Notes: a model not told the origin generated them from the sequence alone. DNA of 64,000 nt from Halosegnis longus (GCF_009663395.1 NZ_QKNW01000001.1:124001-188000); one strand, 5' to 3'; counted from the first letter of the stretch, positions 26,040 to 38,625 are shown. Program-made: numbers and translations.

Positions 26040-26514
26040 TTAGAGCTTCCGGACGGTGAGCGGCTGGCGACTCGACAGCTCACAGTCGAAGCGCGGATGC
26101 TCGACGAAGTGGCGCAACACGATGTGTCGCCGGCTGTCGGTCAACCCGCTGCCGGAGAGGTCGTCTGCGGTGAAATCCGTCGAGAGTGATTCGTACAGGT
26201 CGGTGAGCGCTTCGAAGCTCTCGAACACCTTGCGGTGGCCGGCGGAGCCAGCGCCGCGGCGCGCGACGACGTAGCTGCCGTCGGCGCGACACTCCCCGCT
26301 GGTGTAGACGTACTCGCGGGTGCCGGTCAGGGCGTCGCCGAGCTGCTGGCGAAGCTCCGTGGCCGTCTCGGTGTCGAGTACGTGTTCCTCACCGTCGACG
26401 TGTAGAAGCAGTTCCTGTGAGTCCCGGGAGACAGTTACATTACCGTCGAATTTCCCGGCCAGCCGCCTCGCGGCGACTTACTCTATCCTCGTGTAGCGTC
26501 GGTGTATCCGACAT
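26040..26514 (-). pseudogene. Small haloarchaeal gene (DUF7528-like) with an apparent frameshift
   Basis: On the minus strand the frame ending at 26040 is open up to a stop at 26478-26480 and encodes 146 residues, including RADGSYVVARRGAGSAG and FDCELSSRQPLTV, which recall a family I know as DUF7528. It has no ATG and the only GTG (26228) would delete over half the domain. An ATG at 26514 in another frame (MSDTPTLHEDRV) sits about 26 bases after a TATA box and runs 24 codons to a stop at 26440-26442. Joining the two needs a +1 shift (skipping one base) near 26445-26475. Either a 1-base error, a mutation or programmed shift. Confidence 0.6.
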
Positions 26515-26536
26515 ATCCACTCGTGGGAGCCTCTAG

Positions 26537-26544
26537 TACTTAAA
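26537..26544 (-). promoter_or_regulatory. TATA box in front of the frameshifted gene
   Basis: Minus strand TTTAAGTA, centred about 26 bases upstream of the ATG at 26514, the spacing expected for a leaderless haloarchaeal transcript. Confidence 0.6.
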
Positions 26545-26614
26545 CCCACGTGGTGTGGCAGATTTCGACACGGTCGGACAGAGGGGTTTTCAGCCGGCGG
26601 GTCGACCACGGAGT

Positions 26615-27328
26615 ATGAAGGTTCGCGGCCACCGCGAGTGTCAGGACTGTGGCACGCGCTGGACGTACTACGAGACCGGCAGCGTGGAGTGTCCGAGCTG
26701 TGGGAGCCTCCGCAGCGTCGGCGTCGACGAGGAGCGGCAACTCCACACCGCGACGGCCGCGACGCTCGATTTGCGCGAGGCGCAGTCGCTTGTCGACGAG
26801 CAGCCGCTCCGGACGGTCGCCGAGCGGGCCGTCGAGGCGACCAGGGAGTTCACCCGCGGCTACGGCTTCATCAGCGGCGGTGAGGTGCAGCCGCTCGACG
26901 ACACGTATCTGGCTGCGATGGAACTTCGGACGGTCGCGGACACGGTCGGGCGGGCGACGAGTGTCACCGACAGCGAGGAGTCGTACTTCCTCGCGCTGTT
27001 GGCGGGCGCAGCGGACGGCGAGCGACCCCCACGCGAGCAGGTCCCCGACTCGCTGACCGACTCGCGGGGACTCGCGTACGCCAAGGCGGTCGAGCAGTAC
27101 CGCGAGGACCTCCGGACGTATCTGGACGAACACCCCGACGAGGCGGCGAGTGACCTGCTGGGTCGCCTGCGCGGCCACGTGAAGCGCGCGCTCGCGCTCG
27201 ACGGCGCGATTCCGACCCGAGACGCCGAGACGCTAGTCGAGGCGGCCCGTGGTATCGGGTCGTACGTCGCCGACAGTGACGAGACGGCACTCGCAACGGC
27301 AGAGTCACGACTCGACGCGCTTGCGTGA
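26615..27328 (+). CDS. Zinc-ribbon haloarchaeal protein (DUF7117-like)
   Basis: 237 residues from ATG at 26615. N-terminal zinc ribbon with CQDCGTRW near residues 9-12 and CPSCGS near 26-29, as in TFIIB-type ribbons, followed by a helical acidic body of about 200 residues (conserved RGYGFISGGEVQPLDD). I recall this architecture as DUF7117, known only in haloarchaea. Function unknown; a regulatory or RNA-binding role is conceivable from the ribbon alone. Separated by 43 bases from the CoA-transferase gene. Confidence 0.8.
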   Translation: MKVRGHRECQDCGTRWTYYETGSVECPSCGSLRSVGVDEERQLHTATAATLDLREAQSLVDEQPLRTVAERAVEATREFTRGYGFISGGEVQPLDDTYLAAMELRTVADTVGRATSVTDSEESYFLALLAGAADGERPPREQVPDSLTDSRGLAYAKAVEQYREDLRTYLDEHPDEAASDLLGRLRGHVKRALALDGAIPTRDAETLVEAARGIGSYVADSDETALATAESRLDALA

Positions 27329-27371
27329 CCGCCGGGATAGCTTATTTGCGCCGTCGCGTGCTGGCTTCGGT

Positions 27372-28559
27372 ATGAACGGACCGCTCGCCGGCCTCCGGGT
27401 ACTCGACTTGTCAGGGATGATCGCCGGCGGCTTCGCGACGATGACGCTCGCAGACCACGGTGCCGACGTGGTGATGGTCGAACATCCCGAACACGGCGAC
27501 CCCATCCGCGAGTGGCCTCCCTTCGACGGCGACCACTCGCTGTGGTGGAAGGCGCTCGCCCGAAACAAGCGCTGTGTCACCCTCGACATGAACTCCGACG
27601 AGGGGACCGCCCTCGTGCACGAGCTGGCCGCCGAGGCCGACGTCGTCATCGAGAACTTCCGACCCGGGACGCTCGAATCGTGGGGACTCGGTCCCGACGC
27701 CTTACACGAGACGAACGAGGACCTCGTCGTCGTCCGCATCTCCGGCTACGGGCAGGACGGGCCACTCGCCGAACAACCCGGCTTCGGAACCGTCGCGGAG
27801 GCGATGTCCGGCTTCGCACACGTCAACGGATTCCCCGACAGCGAGCCGCTCCTGCCGCCCATTTCGCTCGCTGACCTCGCGGCTGGCCAGTACGCCACGA
27901 TGGGTGCGCTGTTCGGTGTGTTCGACACCCTGACCGGCGGGACCGGCCGGGTCGTGGACGTGTCGCTGCTGGAGTCGCTGTTCCGGATGTTCCCGAGCGT
28001 GCCCGAGAAGTACGACCGGCTGGACGAGGTGGACGAACGCACCGGCAACCGCCACCCGAACGCCGCACCGCGCAACGTCTACGAGGCCAGCGACGGCTAC
28101 GTCGCGCTGTCGGCTTCCTCACAGCCCATCTTCGAGCGGGTCGCCGAGTGTATCGGCCGTCCCGAACTCATCGAGGCGGACCGGTTCGCGACGAATCGCA
28201 AGCGCGTCGAACACGCCGCCGAGCTCGACGGCTACATCGAGGCGTGGATGCAGGAGCGAACCGCGACGGAGGCGGTCGCGGCACTCACCGACGCCGACGC
28301 CGTCGCCTCCGAGATCTACGACATCTCCGATATCCACGCCGACGCGCAGTACGACGCCCGGGAGGCAATCGTCACGGTCGAAGATTCCGACCTCGGACCG
28401 GTGGAGACCCACGGTGTCGTCCCGAAGTTCTCGGGCGAAACGCGGGGTGTCGACCGGCTCGGACCGGGTCACGGCGAACACAACGACGAGGTGTATCTCG
28501 ACGAGGTCGGACTCGACGAGGACACCTATACGTCGCTGCGCGAGGAAGGCGTGATATGA
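27372..28559 (+). CDS. CaiB/BaiF family CoA-transferase
   Basis: 395 residues from ATG at 27372. Family III CoA-transferase signatures: LAGLRVLDLSGMIAGGFATM start, LADHGADVVMVEHPEHGDP, FRPGTLESWGLG, and a mixed loop with PISLADLAAGQYA containing the conserved Asp used for the CoA-thioester intermediate. Transfers CoA between carboxylic acids in the cytoplasm. It overlaps the following DRE-TIM aldolase gene by four bases (ATGA), pointing to a shared pathway. Actual acids involved are unknown. Confidence 0.9.
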   Translation: MNGPLAGLRVLDLSGMIAGGFATMTLADHGADVVMVEHPEHGDPIREWPPFDGDHSLWWKALARNKRCVTLDMNSDEGTALVHELAAEADVVIENFRPGTLESWGLGPDALHETNEDLVVVRISGYGQDGPLAEQPGFGTVAEAMSGFAHVNGFPDSEPLLPPISLADLAAGQYATMGALFGVFDTLTGGTGRVVDVSLLESLFRMFPSVPEKYDRLDEVDERTGNRHPNAAPRNVYEASDGYVALSASSQPIFERVAECIGRPELIEADRFATNRKRVEHAAELDGYIEAWMQERTATEAVAALTDADAVASEIYDISDIHADAQYDAREAIVTVEDSDLGPVETHGVVPKFSGETRGVDRLGPGHGEHNDEVYLDEVGLDEDTYTSLREEGVI

Positions 28560-29632
28560 GACTCTGTGACGTGACGCTGCGAGAGGCGGTCCAGCTCTCC
28601 GACCGCGAGTACACGGTCGACCAGCGCGTCGCCGCTGGCGAGGCGCTCGACCGGCTCGACCTGCCGTTCGTGCAAGCCGGGTTCCCGGCCGTCGGCGAGG
28701 CGGAACGGGAGGTGACGGCGACGCTGACGGACCGACTCGACGCCGACGTGGTCGCTATTGCCCGCGGCGTCGAGTCGGACGTGACCGCGGCGCTGGAGAC
28801 GGGCGCAGACGTGGTCGAACTGTTCGTTCCCGTCTCGGACAAACAGTTAGCACACGTCGTCGGCAGGTCGCGCGAGGAGATGTACGAAACCGCCAGCGAG
28901 CAGATTGCACAGATTCGCGACGGCGGCGCACAGCCGCACCTGACCCTGATGGACGGGTTCCGGACCGACGAACGAGCAATCGCGTCGGCCTTCGAGCGAT
29001 TCGACTGCCCGATCGTCGTCGCCGACACCGTCGGTGCACGGACGCCCTCGTACGTGGCCGGCTATCTCCGGACCCTCGCAGACCTCGGCGTGGACCTCTC
29101 GCGGGCAGGCGTCCACTTCCACGACGACCTCGGATGTGCGACGGCGAACGCGCTCGTCGCCGCACAGACGGGCGTCGACCGCATCGACGTGTCGGTAGCG
29201 TCGCTCGGTGAACGCGCCGGCAACCCCGCGACGGAGGAGGTCGTCACGGCAATCGTACAGGAAGGTGGCGACCCCGGGGTACAGACCGAGCAGCTGATTC
29301 CGACCGCGGAGTCGGCACTCGACGCGCTGGGCGAGTCGGTCGACGCACGCAAGCCCGTGTTGGGGCGGGAGGTAACGACCCACGAGTCGGGCATCCACAC
29401 GGACGCGATGCTCGCCGACCCGTCGACGTTCGAGCCGTTCGACCCCGCGACCTTCGGCGGCCAGCGCCGGCTCGTCTTCGGCGCTGGAACGGGACGGGGC
29501 GCGGCCCGCAAGCTGCTGGAACGCGTGGAGCGTGAGGCGACCGACGAGCGCGTCGAGACCCTGCTCGACAGGCTCGCCGCCGAGGGGCCGGTCGAACTGG
29601 ACGAGGCGCTGTCGCTCGCGAACGACGTGTAG
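28556..29632 (+). CDS. LeuA/homocitrate synthase-like DRE-TIM aldolase
   Basis: 358 residues from ATG at 28556. TIM-barrel signatures: CDVTLREAVQLSD (metal/catalytic D-x-T-L-R-E), VQAGFPAVGEAE, HFHDDLGCATANAL (metal-binding His), and SLGERAGNPATEE in place of the synthase GIGERAGN. HESGIHTDAML and a 50-residue C-terminal end match the homocitrate/isopropylmalate synthase dimer part, not a HMG-CoA lyase. Condenses or cleaves an acyl-CoA with an oxoacid. Coupled to the CoA-transferase, suggesting the transferase supplies or takes the CoA ester. Confidence 0.82.
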   Translation: MRLCDVTLREAVQLSDREYTVDQRVAAGEALDRLDLPFVQAGFPAVGEAEREVTATLTDRLDADVVAIARGVESDVTAALETGADVVELFVPVSDKQLAHVVGRSREEMYETASEQIAQIRDGGAQPHLTLMDGFRTDERAIASAFERFDCPIVVADTVGARTPSYVAGYLRTLADLGVDLSRAGVHFHDDLGCATANALVAAQTGVDRIDVSVASLGERAGNPATEEVVTAIVQEGGDPGVQTEQLIPTAESALDALGESVDARKPVLGREVTTHESGIHTDAMLADPSTFEPFDPATFGGQRRLVFGAGTGRGAARKLLERVEREATDERVETLLDRLAAEGPVELDEALSLANDV

Positions 29633-29740
29633 CGAACAGGCGACCATTCCTCCGACAGCGGTCGGTCGCGCACCCGCCTCGGCGCGCTGTCGGCACGTTC
29701 CTATCGCACACGGCGGGTGGTGCGGCTTCGCGTATGAACC

Positions 29741-30235
29741 TCAGTCCCGCAGGCGGGTGACGAGGTCGCGGTCGAAGGTGTTCTCGGGAAGCGTCTCGCG
29801 CCACGCCACGTCGTCGATTGTCTCTCCGTCGATGCCGGGGTCGGTAGCGAGCGTCGTGTCGGTCGGCTCACCGCGGAAGGTGGCGAACCGGAACGCGAAC
29901 TCGCGGTCGTCCTCAGCGTGGACGAACGTCTGTTCGGTGACGGCGAGCAGGTCCGTGATCTCGACCGTCACGCCCGTCTCCTCCCGCACTTCTCGGGCCG
30001 CACCTTCCGCGTGGGTTTCACCGCGCTCGTGCATCCCGCCGGGGAGAAACCACTTGTCGCCCTGCTGGACGAGCAGGACGCCCGCGTCGGTCTCGACGAG
30101 CGCACCGACCCCCCACGAGGTCTCGTGTTCCTCGCGACTCCGGGCAGACTCCCAGCGGTCGGGCGCGAGCGTCTCGTGCTTGTTCGGCCGGGCGCGGACG
30201 CCGTCGTAGCGCGCGATGAGGTCGTCGGGGTCCAC
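29741..30235 (-). CDS. NUDIX hydrolase
   Basis: 164 residues from a GTG at 30235, which overlaps the folD stop by one base (TAGTG). NUDIX box: GGMHERGETHAEGAAREVREE followed by TGV, fitting G-x5-E-x7-R-E-U-x-E-E-x-G-U, so pyrophosphohydrolase activity on a nucleoside diphosphate derivative is expected. Sits downstream of folD in a translationally coupled pair; a role in folate or nucleotide housekeeping is only a guess. The long frame above 30235 belongs to the shadow of folD. Confidence 0.87.
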   Translation of the reverse strand: MDPDDLIARYDGVRARPNKHETLAPDRWESARSREEHETSWGVGALVETDAGVLLVQQGDKWFLPGGMHERGETHAEGAAREVREETGVTVEITDLLAVTEQTFVHAEDDREFAFRFATFRGEPTDTTLATDPGIDGETIDDVAWRETLPENTFDRDLVTRLRD

Positions 30236-31134
30236 TACGGCAGGGCAACGTCGACGCCGGTCTGCTCGCTCGCGGCCTTGACCGTGTTCCACAGGAGCAT
30301 CGCACGGGTCATCGGACCGACGCCACCCGGCACTGGCGTGATGGTGTCGGCCACCTCGCGAGCGCTGGCGAACTCCACGTCGCCGACGAGTTCGTACCCC
30401 TTCTCCGTCTCGGCGTCGACGCGGTTGATACCCACGTCGATGACGGTTGCGCCCTCTTTCAGCATCGTGCCGTCGATGAACTCCGGAACTCCGACCGCCG
30501 CGACGACGATGTCGGCGCGTTTCGTGTGGGCTTCCAGATTCTCGGTCCGGGAGTGACACACCGTCACGGTCGCGTTGCCGGTGTCGTCGTTCTGTGCGAG
30601 CAGATTCGCCATCGGCTTGCCAACGATGTTCGACCGACCGACGACGACGGCCTCTGCACCCTCGGTTTCAACGTCGTACTGCTCCAGCAGTTTGAGAATC
30701 CCGTGGGGCGTACACGGCTTGAACCGGGCGTGCGACGGGCCAGCGACCATCCGCCCGACGTTCTCGGGGTGGAAGCAGTCCACGTCCTTCTCCGGGGTGA
30801 CGGCGCGGAACGCCTCCCGTTCGTTCACCTGCTCGACGAGCGGACTCTGGACGAGAATCCCGTGTACCTCGTCGTCGGCGTTCAGGTCGGCGATGGTCTC
30901 ATACAGTTCGTCGGCGGGCGCGTCGTTGTCGAGTTCGACGTGGATGCCGTTGATGCCGACCTCCTCGCAGTCGCGCTGTTTCATCGACACGTACGTCTCG
31001 CTCGCGGGGTCGTCGCTCATTAACACCGTCGCGAGTCCCGGCACCGTCCCCGCCTGCTTGAGCGTCGAGATGGCGTCCGAGAGGTCCTCGCGAATCTCCG
31101 CAGCGACGGCGTTGCCGTCGATGACTTCGGTCAT
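30235..31134 (-). CDS. folD: Bifunctional methylenetetrahydrofolate dehydrogenase/methenyltetrahydrofolate cyclohydrolase FolD
   Basis: 299 residues from ATG at 31134. Conserved YVSMKQRDCEEVG (catalytic Tyr-x3-Lys), VQSPLVEQ, DVDCFHPENVGRM, PCTPHGILKLLEQY and VVVGRSNIVGKPMANLL (NADP-binding). Interconverts methylene-, methenyl- and formyl-H4-folate in the one-carbon pool. GlyA, which makes methylene-H4-folate from serine, lies about 500 bases upstream on the same strand, separated by a small membrane gene on the other strand. TATA-like GTTTGATA ahead of the start. Confidence 0.95.
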   Translation of the reverse strand: MTEVIDGNAVAAEIREDLSDAISTLKQAGTVPGLATVLMSDDPASETYVSMKQRDCEEVGINGIHVELDNDAPADELYETIADLNADDEVHGILVQSPLVEQVNEREAFRAVTPEKDVDCFHPENVGRMVAGPSHARFKPCTPHGILKLLEQYDVETEGAEAVVVGRSNIVGKPMANLLAQNDDTGNATVTVCHSRTENLEAHTKRADIVVAAVGVPEFIDGTMLKEGATVIDVGINRVDAETEKGYELVGDVEFASAREVADTITPVPGGVGPMTRAMLLWNTVKAASEQTGVDVALP

Positions 31135-31310
31135 ACCCGACGGTCCGAGTCCCACCGGTATCAAACTCCCGCATTCGTGTCTACACTCCCCGACCGAGAC
31201 ACAAAAATATGCAAGAGTGTGCTATTTTCGCCCTTGCTCGCGACGCCAACACGCGCTATCGTGTCCCTTTCGGCACAATTCTTACCCGCGAATCAGCCCT
31301 ACATTCGGGT

Positions 31311-31616
31311 ATGGACCGAGGCCGTCTCCTCGCCGGGGTGTCGGTCGTCGCCGTCCTCGCGACCGGCGTCGTCGCGACCGTCTCACGCGGGTCGGCCGTC
31401 GGTATCGTCACCCACGCCGCGGCGACGCTGCTCGCGGCGGTCGCTCCCGTGCTCGCGCTTGCACGAAAGCAGTGGCTCGTGCTCGGCGGATTGCTCGCGA
31501 TTGCGATAATAACGGGCGTCGCGTGGACAGTCGGGAGTCTCGGCGGCGCGGCCCATCTCGTCGCCGGATTCGCGTGGTGTGTCGCGACGGCGGTGCTCGT
31601 CCTCGAAACGGGGTAG
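31311..31616 (+). CDS. Small membrane protein
   Basis: 101 residues from ATG at 31311 (frame open upstream to 31209 but a TATA-like TTCTTAC near 31277 favours the downstream start). Three hydrophobic segments (about 6-22, 32-48, 57-94) and little charge. No family recognised. Lies between folD and glyA and its stop abuts the glyA stop on the opposite strand. Confidence 0.6.
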   Translation: MDRGRLLAGVSVVAVLATGVVATVSRGSAVGIVTHAAATLLAAVAPVLALARKQWLVLGGLLAIAIITGVAWTVGSLGGAAHLVAGFAWCVATAVLVLETG

Positions 31617-32888
31617 CTACTCGTACAGCGGGTGAGCGTCGGTCAGCTCGTCGACCTCGTCGCTGGCGGCGGCGAGCACGTCCTCGTCGTTCGGCGCGTC
31701 GACCACGTCGGCGATGATGTTGGCGACGCGGACCATCTCGGCCTCGCCGAAGCCGCGCGTCGTGAGCGCGGGCGTGCCGGCGCGGATGCCCGAGGGGTTG
31801 AACGGCGAGCGCGTCTCGCCGGGGACGGTGTTCGCGTTGAGCACCAGCCCGATCGATTCGAGCGCTTCCTCGGCGTCGCTGCCGGTCGTATCGGGATGTG
31901 AGGGTCGCAGGTCCACGAGCACGAGGTGGGTGTCCGTGCCGCCGGAGACGATTTCGAGCCCGCGCTCGTCGAGGTGGTCGGCAAGGGTACGGGCGTTCTC
32001 GACGACCCGCTCGGCGTAGTCCTCGAAGCCGGGCTGGAGGGCTTCTTTGAAGCCGACGGCCTTGCCCGCGACGTTGTGCATCAGGGGACCGCCCTGCGCG
32101 CCGGGGAAGACGGCCGCGTCGATGTCGTCGGCGTACTCCTCGTCGCACATGATGATGCCACCCCGACCCGCGCGGATGGTCTTGTGCGTCGAGCCGGTGA
32201 CGAAGTCCGCGACGCCGACGGGCGACTGGTGGACGCCCGCGGCGACGAGTCCCGTGATGTGGGCGATGTCGGCGAGGTGGTAGGCGTCGACGGCCGCTGC
32301 GGCCTCCTGGACGCGTTCGAACTCGACCTCGCGCGGGTACGCGGAGTAGCCCGAGACGATGATGTCGGGGTCGAACGACTCGGCCGTCTCGCGCAGCCCG
32401 TCGTAGTCGATGTAGCCGGTGTCGGGGTCGACCTCGTACTGTTCGACCTCGTAGGTCTTGCCCGTGAAGTTGGCCGGGTGACCGTGGCTGAGGTGGCCAC
32501 CGTGGTCGAGTTCCAGCGAGAGAATCTTGTCGCCGGGGTCGAGGACGGCGGTGTAGACGCCCATGTTCGCCTGCGTGCCGGAGTGGGGCTGGACGTTGAC
32601 GTGGTCTGCACCCCACAGCTCCTCGGCGCGCTCGATGGCGAGTTCCTCGACGGTGTCGGAGGGACCGCAGCCGGCGTAGTAGCGCGCGCCGGGATAGCCC
32701 TCGGCGTACTTGTTCGTGAACGCGGACCCCTGTGCCTCCATGACGGCCTCGGAGACGTGGTTCTCGCTCGCAATCATCGCGAGGGTGTCGCGCTGGCGCT
32801 GTTTCTCCTCGCCGAGCGCGTCGGCGATCTCGGGGTCGATGTCGCGGACCGTCTCCGGCCGCGGCTCGCGGGCAGACTCCTGGCTCAT
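31617..32888 (-). CDS. glyA: Serine hydroxymethyltransferase
   Basis: 423 residues from ATG at 32888 (the frame to 32978 is non-homologous). GlyA signatures: LAMIASENHVSEAV, TNKYAEGYPGARYYAGC, VQPHSGTQANMGVY, and TGSTHKTIRAGRGG near residue 235 with the PLP lysine. Converts serine plus tetrahydrofolate to glycine and methylene-tetrahydrofolate; functionally linked to the nearby folD. A 324-base spacer upstream separates it from a divergent regulator gene. Confidence 0.95.
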   Translation of the reverse strand: MSQESAREPRPETVRDIDPEIADALGEEKQRQRDTLAMIASENHVSEAVMEAQGSAFTNKYAEGYPGARYYAGCGPSDTVEELAIERAEELWGADHVNVQPHSGTQANMGVYTAVLDPGDKILSLELDHGGHLSHGHPANFTGKTYEVEQYEVDPDTGYIDYDGLRETAESFDPDIIVSGYSAYPREVEFERVQEAAAAVDAYHLADIAHITGLVAAGVHQSPVGVADFVTGSTHKTIRAGRGGIIMCDEEYADDIDAAVFPGAQGGPLMHNVAGKAVGFKEALQPGFEDYAERVVENARTLADHLDERGLEIVSGGTDTHLVLVDLRPSHPDTTGSDAEEALESIGLVLNANTVPGETRSPFNPSGIRAGTPALTTRGFGEAEMVRVANIIADVVDAPNDEDVLAAASDEVDELTDAHPLYE

Positions 32889-33181
32889 GGATACCGCTTC
32901 GACCCGACCCGTAAGAATGTACTCGTCTCCGGCAACCTGGGAAGCAGAAGCCATTGCTTCACCGATGCGCGACTCCAAACAATTCTTCGACGCTGACTCT
33001 GTCGTTCGTCGCGAGCAAGCGAACTTTCACGTGTCCAAGTTCCGGTGACGTCCTACCACCGGGTGTTATCAGTCGCGTTCGCCGACTCCGTCTGTCGGTC
33101 TGTTCGGACATCGAACGGGCATGGACGGGGGGATGCGTCGTCACGGGGTGTGATACCGCAAGACGTAGCCGACCCAGCAAC

Positions 33182-33189
33182 TTTATATC
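33182..33189 (+). promoter_or_regulatory. TATA box of the TbsP-type regulator
   Basis: TTTATATC centred about 27 bases before the ATG at 33213 predicts a leaderless transcript. Confidence 0.7.
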
Positions 33190-33195
33190 ACGATA

Positions 33196-33203
33196 TTACG
33201 TAA
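33196..33203 (+). promoter_or_regulatory. TTACGTAA palindrome between TATA box and start
   Basis: Perfect 8-base palindrome placed just upstream of the predicted start site, a position where a regulator would block polymerase. Since the gene itself codes for a predicted DNA-binding regulator, this may be an autoregulatory operator. Function is inference. Confidence 0.4.
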
Positions 33204-33212
33204 CGATTTCTA

Positions 33213-34028
33213 ATGTCTATCGAGACAAACGTATTCGGGGACACCGTCGACGGCGTTCTGGGGGAAGTCCTCGGGGGAGCCAGCGACGAGGTGTTCCTCG
33301 TCAATCCGACGGTGGGGACGCTTGAGGCACTACTTGACGTGCTCGACACGGCGACGGTGCGCGTGAACGTACTGGCCGCCGAGTCGCAGCTCAAGGAGCT
33401 TTCTCGTGACTTCAAGCTCGCGAGCCGGGCGGCGGACTACGAGGACGACGGCCGGCTCACGCTGTCTATCTACGACGAGCCGGCAAACACCGTCGTCGTG
33501 ACCGAGTCGTTCACGACCGCGCTCGTCGCCGGCGGGTCACAGGTCGCCGGGCTCACGACGACCGAAGAAGGGTTCGTCGACGCCACGTACGACCGGTACG
33601 CAGCCGCCTTCGAGGACGCGAACGCGTTCGACCTCCGGACCCCCGGGACGACCCACGTGAGCGAGACGCTGGCCGAGAGTCTCGGCGAGCAGACCGCGGC
33701 GGACTTCGAGGCGGCACTCGCCGCGATGGAGACGGCTCGGGGCGACGGAACCGACCTGAGTGAGGTGACCGTCGCGCTGCTCGTCGCCGCTAGAAACGAA
33801 CAGCTCCTGTACGACATCTCGAAGTGGGGCGAGGACACGGGCGTCGCCTCGAAGGCCACCTTCTCGCGCACCAAGACCGACCTCGAAGAGCGCGGAATCA
33901 TCGACACCGAGAAAGTCCCCATCGACGTCGGCCGCCCGCGGCTCCGCCTGAAGCTCGCCGACGACCGACTCAAGAACGTGTCGGCCTCCGAACTCGCCTC
34001 CGTTGCGCAGTCCGTTCTCGCCAAGTAG
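33213..34028 (+). CDS. tbsP: DUF5821/TbsP-type transcriptional regulator
   Basis: 271 residues. The N-terminal 150 residues form a sensor-like domain and the C-terminal part has a winged helix (VALLVAARNEQLLYDISKW, GVASKATFSRTKTDLEERG as the recognition helix, then the wing RPRLRLKLAD). The architecture matches haloarchaeal DUF5821 proteins, reported as TbsP, a regulator of glycolytic gap genes with TrmB in Haloferax. The 44-base gap to the YcaO gene suggests co-transcription. TATA box and palindrome precede it. Confidence 0.75.
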   Translation: MSIETNVFGDTVDGVLGEVLGGASDEVFLVNPTVGTLEALLDVLDTATVRVNVLAAESQLKELSRDFKLASRAADYEDDGRLTLSIYDEPANTVVVTESFTTALVAGGSQVAGLTTTEEGFVDATYDRYAAAFEDANAFDLRTPGTTHVSETLAESLGEQTAADFEAALAAMETARGDGTDLSEVTVALLVAARNEQLLYDISKWGEDTGVASKATFSRTKTDLEERGIIDTEKVPIDVGRPRLRLKLADDRLKNVSASELASVAQSVLAK

Positions 34029-34072
34029 ACCGGATAGCCGGGCTTTTTCTCGCGGCAGCCGCGAGTCGGAGT

Positions 34073-37798
<3,726 letters not shown>

Positions 37799-37862
37799 GC
37801 TCACCCACGAACACCGGCGCGCAAAGGGGCACCGATTTGTGTGCCGACACGAATCGCCCGGT

Positions 37863-38123
37863 ATGCACACGCTCGCGAAGCGGATTCACAACATCACGCC
37901 CCGGCCGATGGTGCTCACCTTCGATGACGAGACGACCCGCCGAATGGAGATTTCCTCGGCTGAGTTCTTCCAAGAGGCGTTCCAGGCAGAAGGCGAGAGC
38001 GACGGCACGCGCTACCGGTTCGTCTCCGACGGCGACGACGACCCGCTCGTGGCCGCCCGCGAGACCGACGACGGCTGGGAGCCGGTCGGCGAGGTCGTTG
38101 CCGTCGAGCGCGTCGAGTCGTAA
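37863..38123 (+). CDS. Small haloarchaeal protein of unknown function
   Basis: 86 residues from ATG at 37863. Acidic with a beta-rich pattern: starts MHTLAKRIHNITPRPM, RYRFVSDGDDDPL near 50 and ends GEVVAVERVES. I recognise no domain. The overlapping longer frames are shadows. Followed 30 bases later by another small gene in the same direction, possibly the same transcript. Confidence 0.7.
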   Translation: MHTLAKRIHNITPRPMVLTFDDETTRRMEISSAEFFQEAFQAEGESDGTRYRFVSDGDDDPLVAARETDDGWEPVGEVVAVERVES

Positions 38124-38153
38124 TCTACTCCCCGCTGTAGACGTACCCTCGGT

Positions 38154-38597
38154 ATGGCCCAACTACCCCACCTCGTCGAGGACCGCGGCGAGCTGAAGCT
38201 GAACGCGTCCATCAACGGGACGCGCCGCGACCTCGTGCTCTCGGACCGCGGTAAATCCCTCCTCGTCGACGACCTCGAGTACGAGAAGGCCGACGTCGTC
38301 CCCTTCACCGTCGTGAAGGCGCTCGTGCTCGCCGGCGGCGCGTCGGTTCCCGAGGGACAGGACGCCCGCGACGCGGCGTGGGGATTGAGCGGTGCGGACG
38401 GCGGCCGAGACCCCACCGCAGAGGACTGTTATCGAACTGCGGAGTATCTCCGCGCCGTCGAGGTGAGCGAACGCGCCGTCGAGACGCTCCGTGAACACGT
38501 CCGCGAGACCGACCTCTCGACGTATCTCAACGCCGACGAGATTACCTCGAACGCCGAACGGGTCGGCAAGCTCTCGGATATCGCTCGCGACCTGTAG
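38154..38597 (+). CDS. Haloarchaeal protein of unknown function
   Basis: 147 residues from ATG at 38154. N-terminal beta portion (MAQLPHLVEDRGELKLNAS) and an EYEKADVVPFTVVKALVLAGGA stretch, then helical acidic C-terminus ending KLSDIARDL. No family recognised. Lies between the small protein and the tRNA-Leu duplicated region, whose left edge begins 29 bases after the stop. Confidence 0.7.
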   Translation: MAQLPHLVEDRGELKLNASINGTRRDLVLSDRGKSLLVDDLEYEKADVVPFTVVKALVLAGGASVPEGQDARDAAWGLSGADGGRDPTAEDCYRTAEYLRAVEVSERAVETLREHVRETDLSTYLNADEITSNAERVGKLSDIARDL

Positions 38598-38625
38598 CTA
38601 TCGCTCGACGGTGTGAAGGTAGGAT

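Larger units (their letters stand above)
32889..33212. other. Divergent glyA/tbsP-type intergenic region
   Basis: 324 bases with no supported gene. It holds the promoter of the TbsP-type regulator at its right end and a weaker TATA-like TACATTCTTA on the minus strand near 32910 for glyA. A 27-codon plus-strand ORF (32965-33048) was considered and rejected. I see no repeat or RNA structure of note in the middle apart from that. Confidence 0.5.

Noticed and set aside
32965..33048. 27-codon plus-strand ORF beginning MRDSKQFFDADSV
   Set aside because: Plausible composition but no TATA box or ribosome-binding site nearby, and the frame is too short to support alone.
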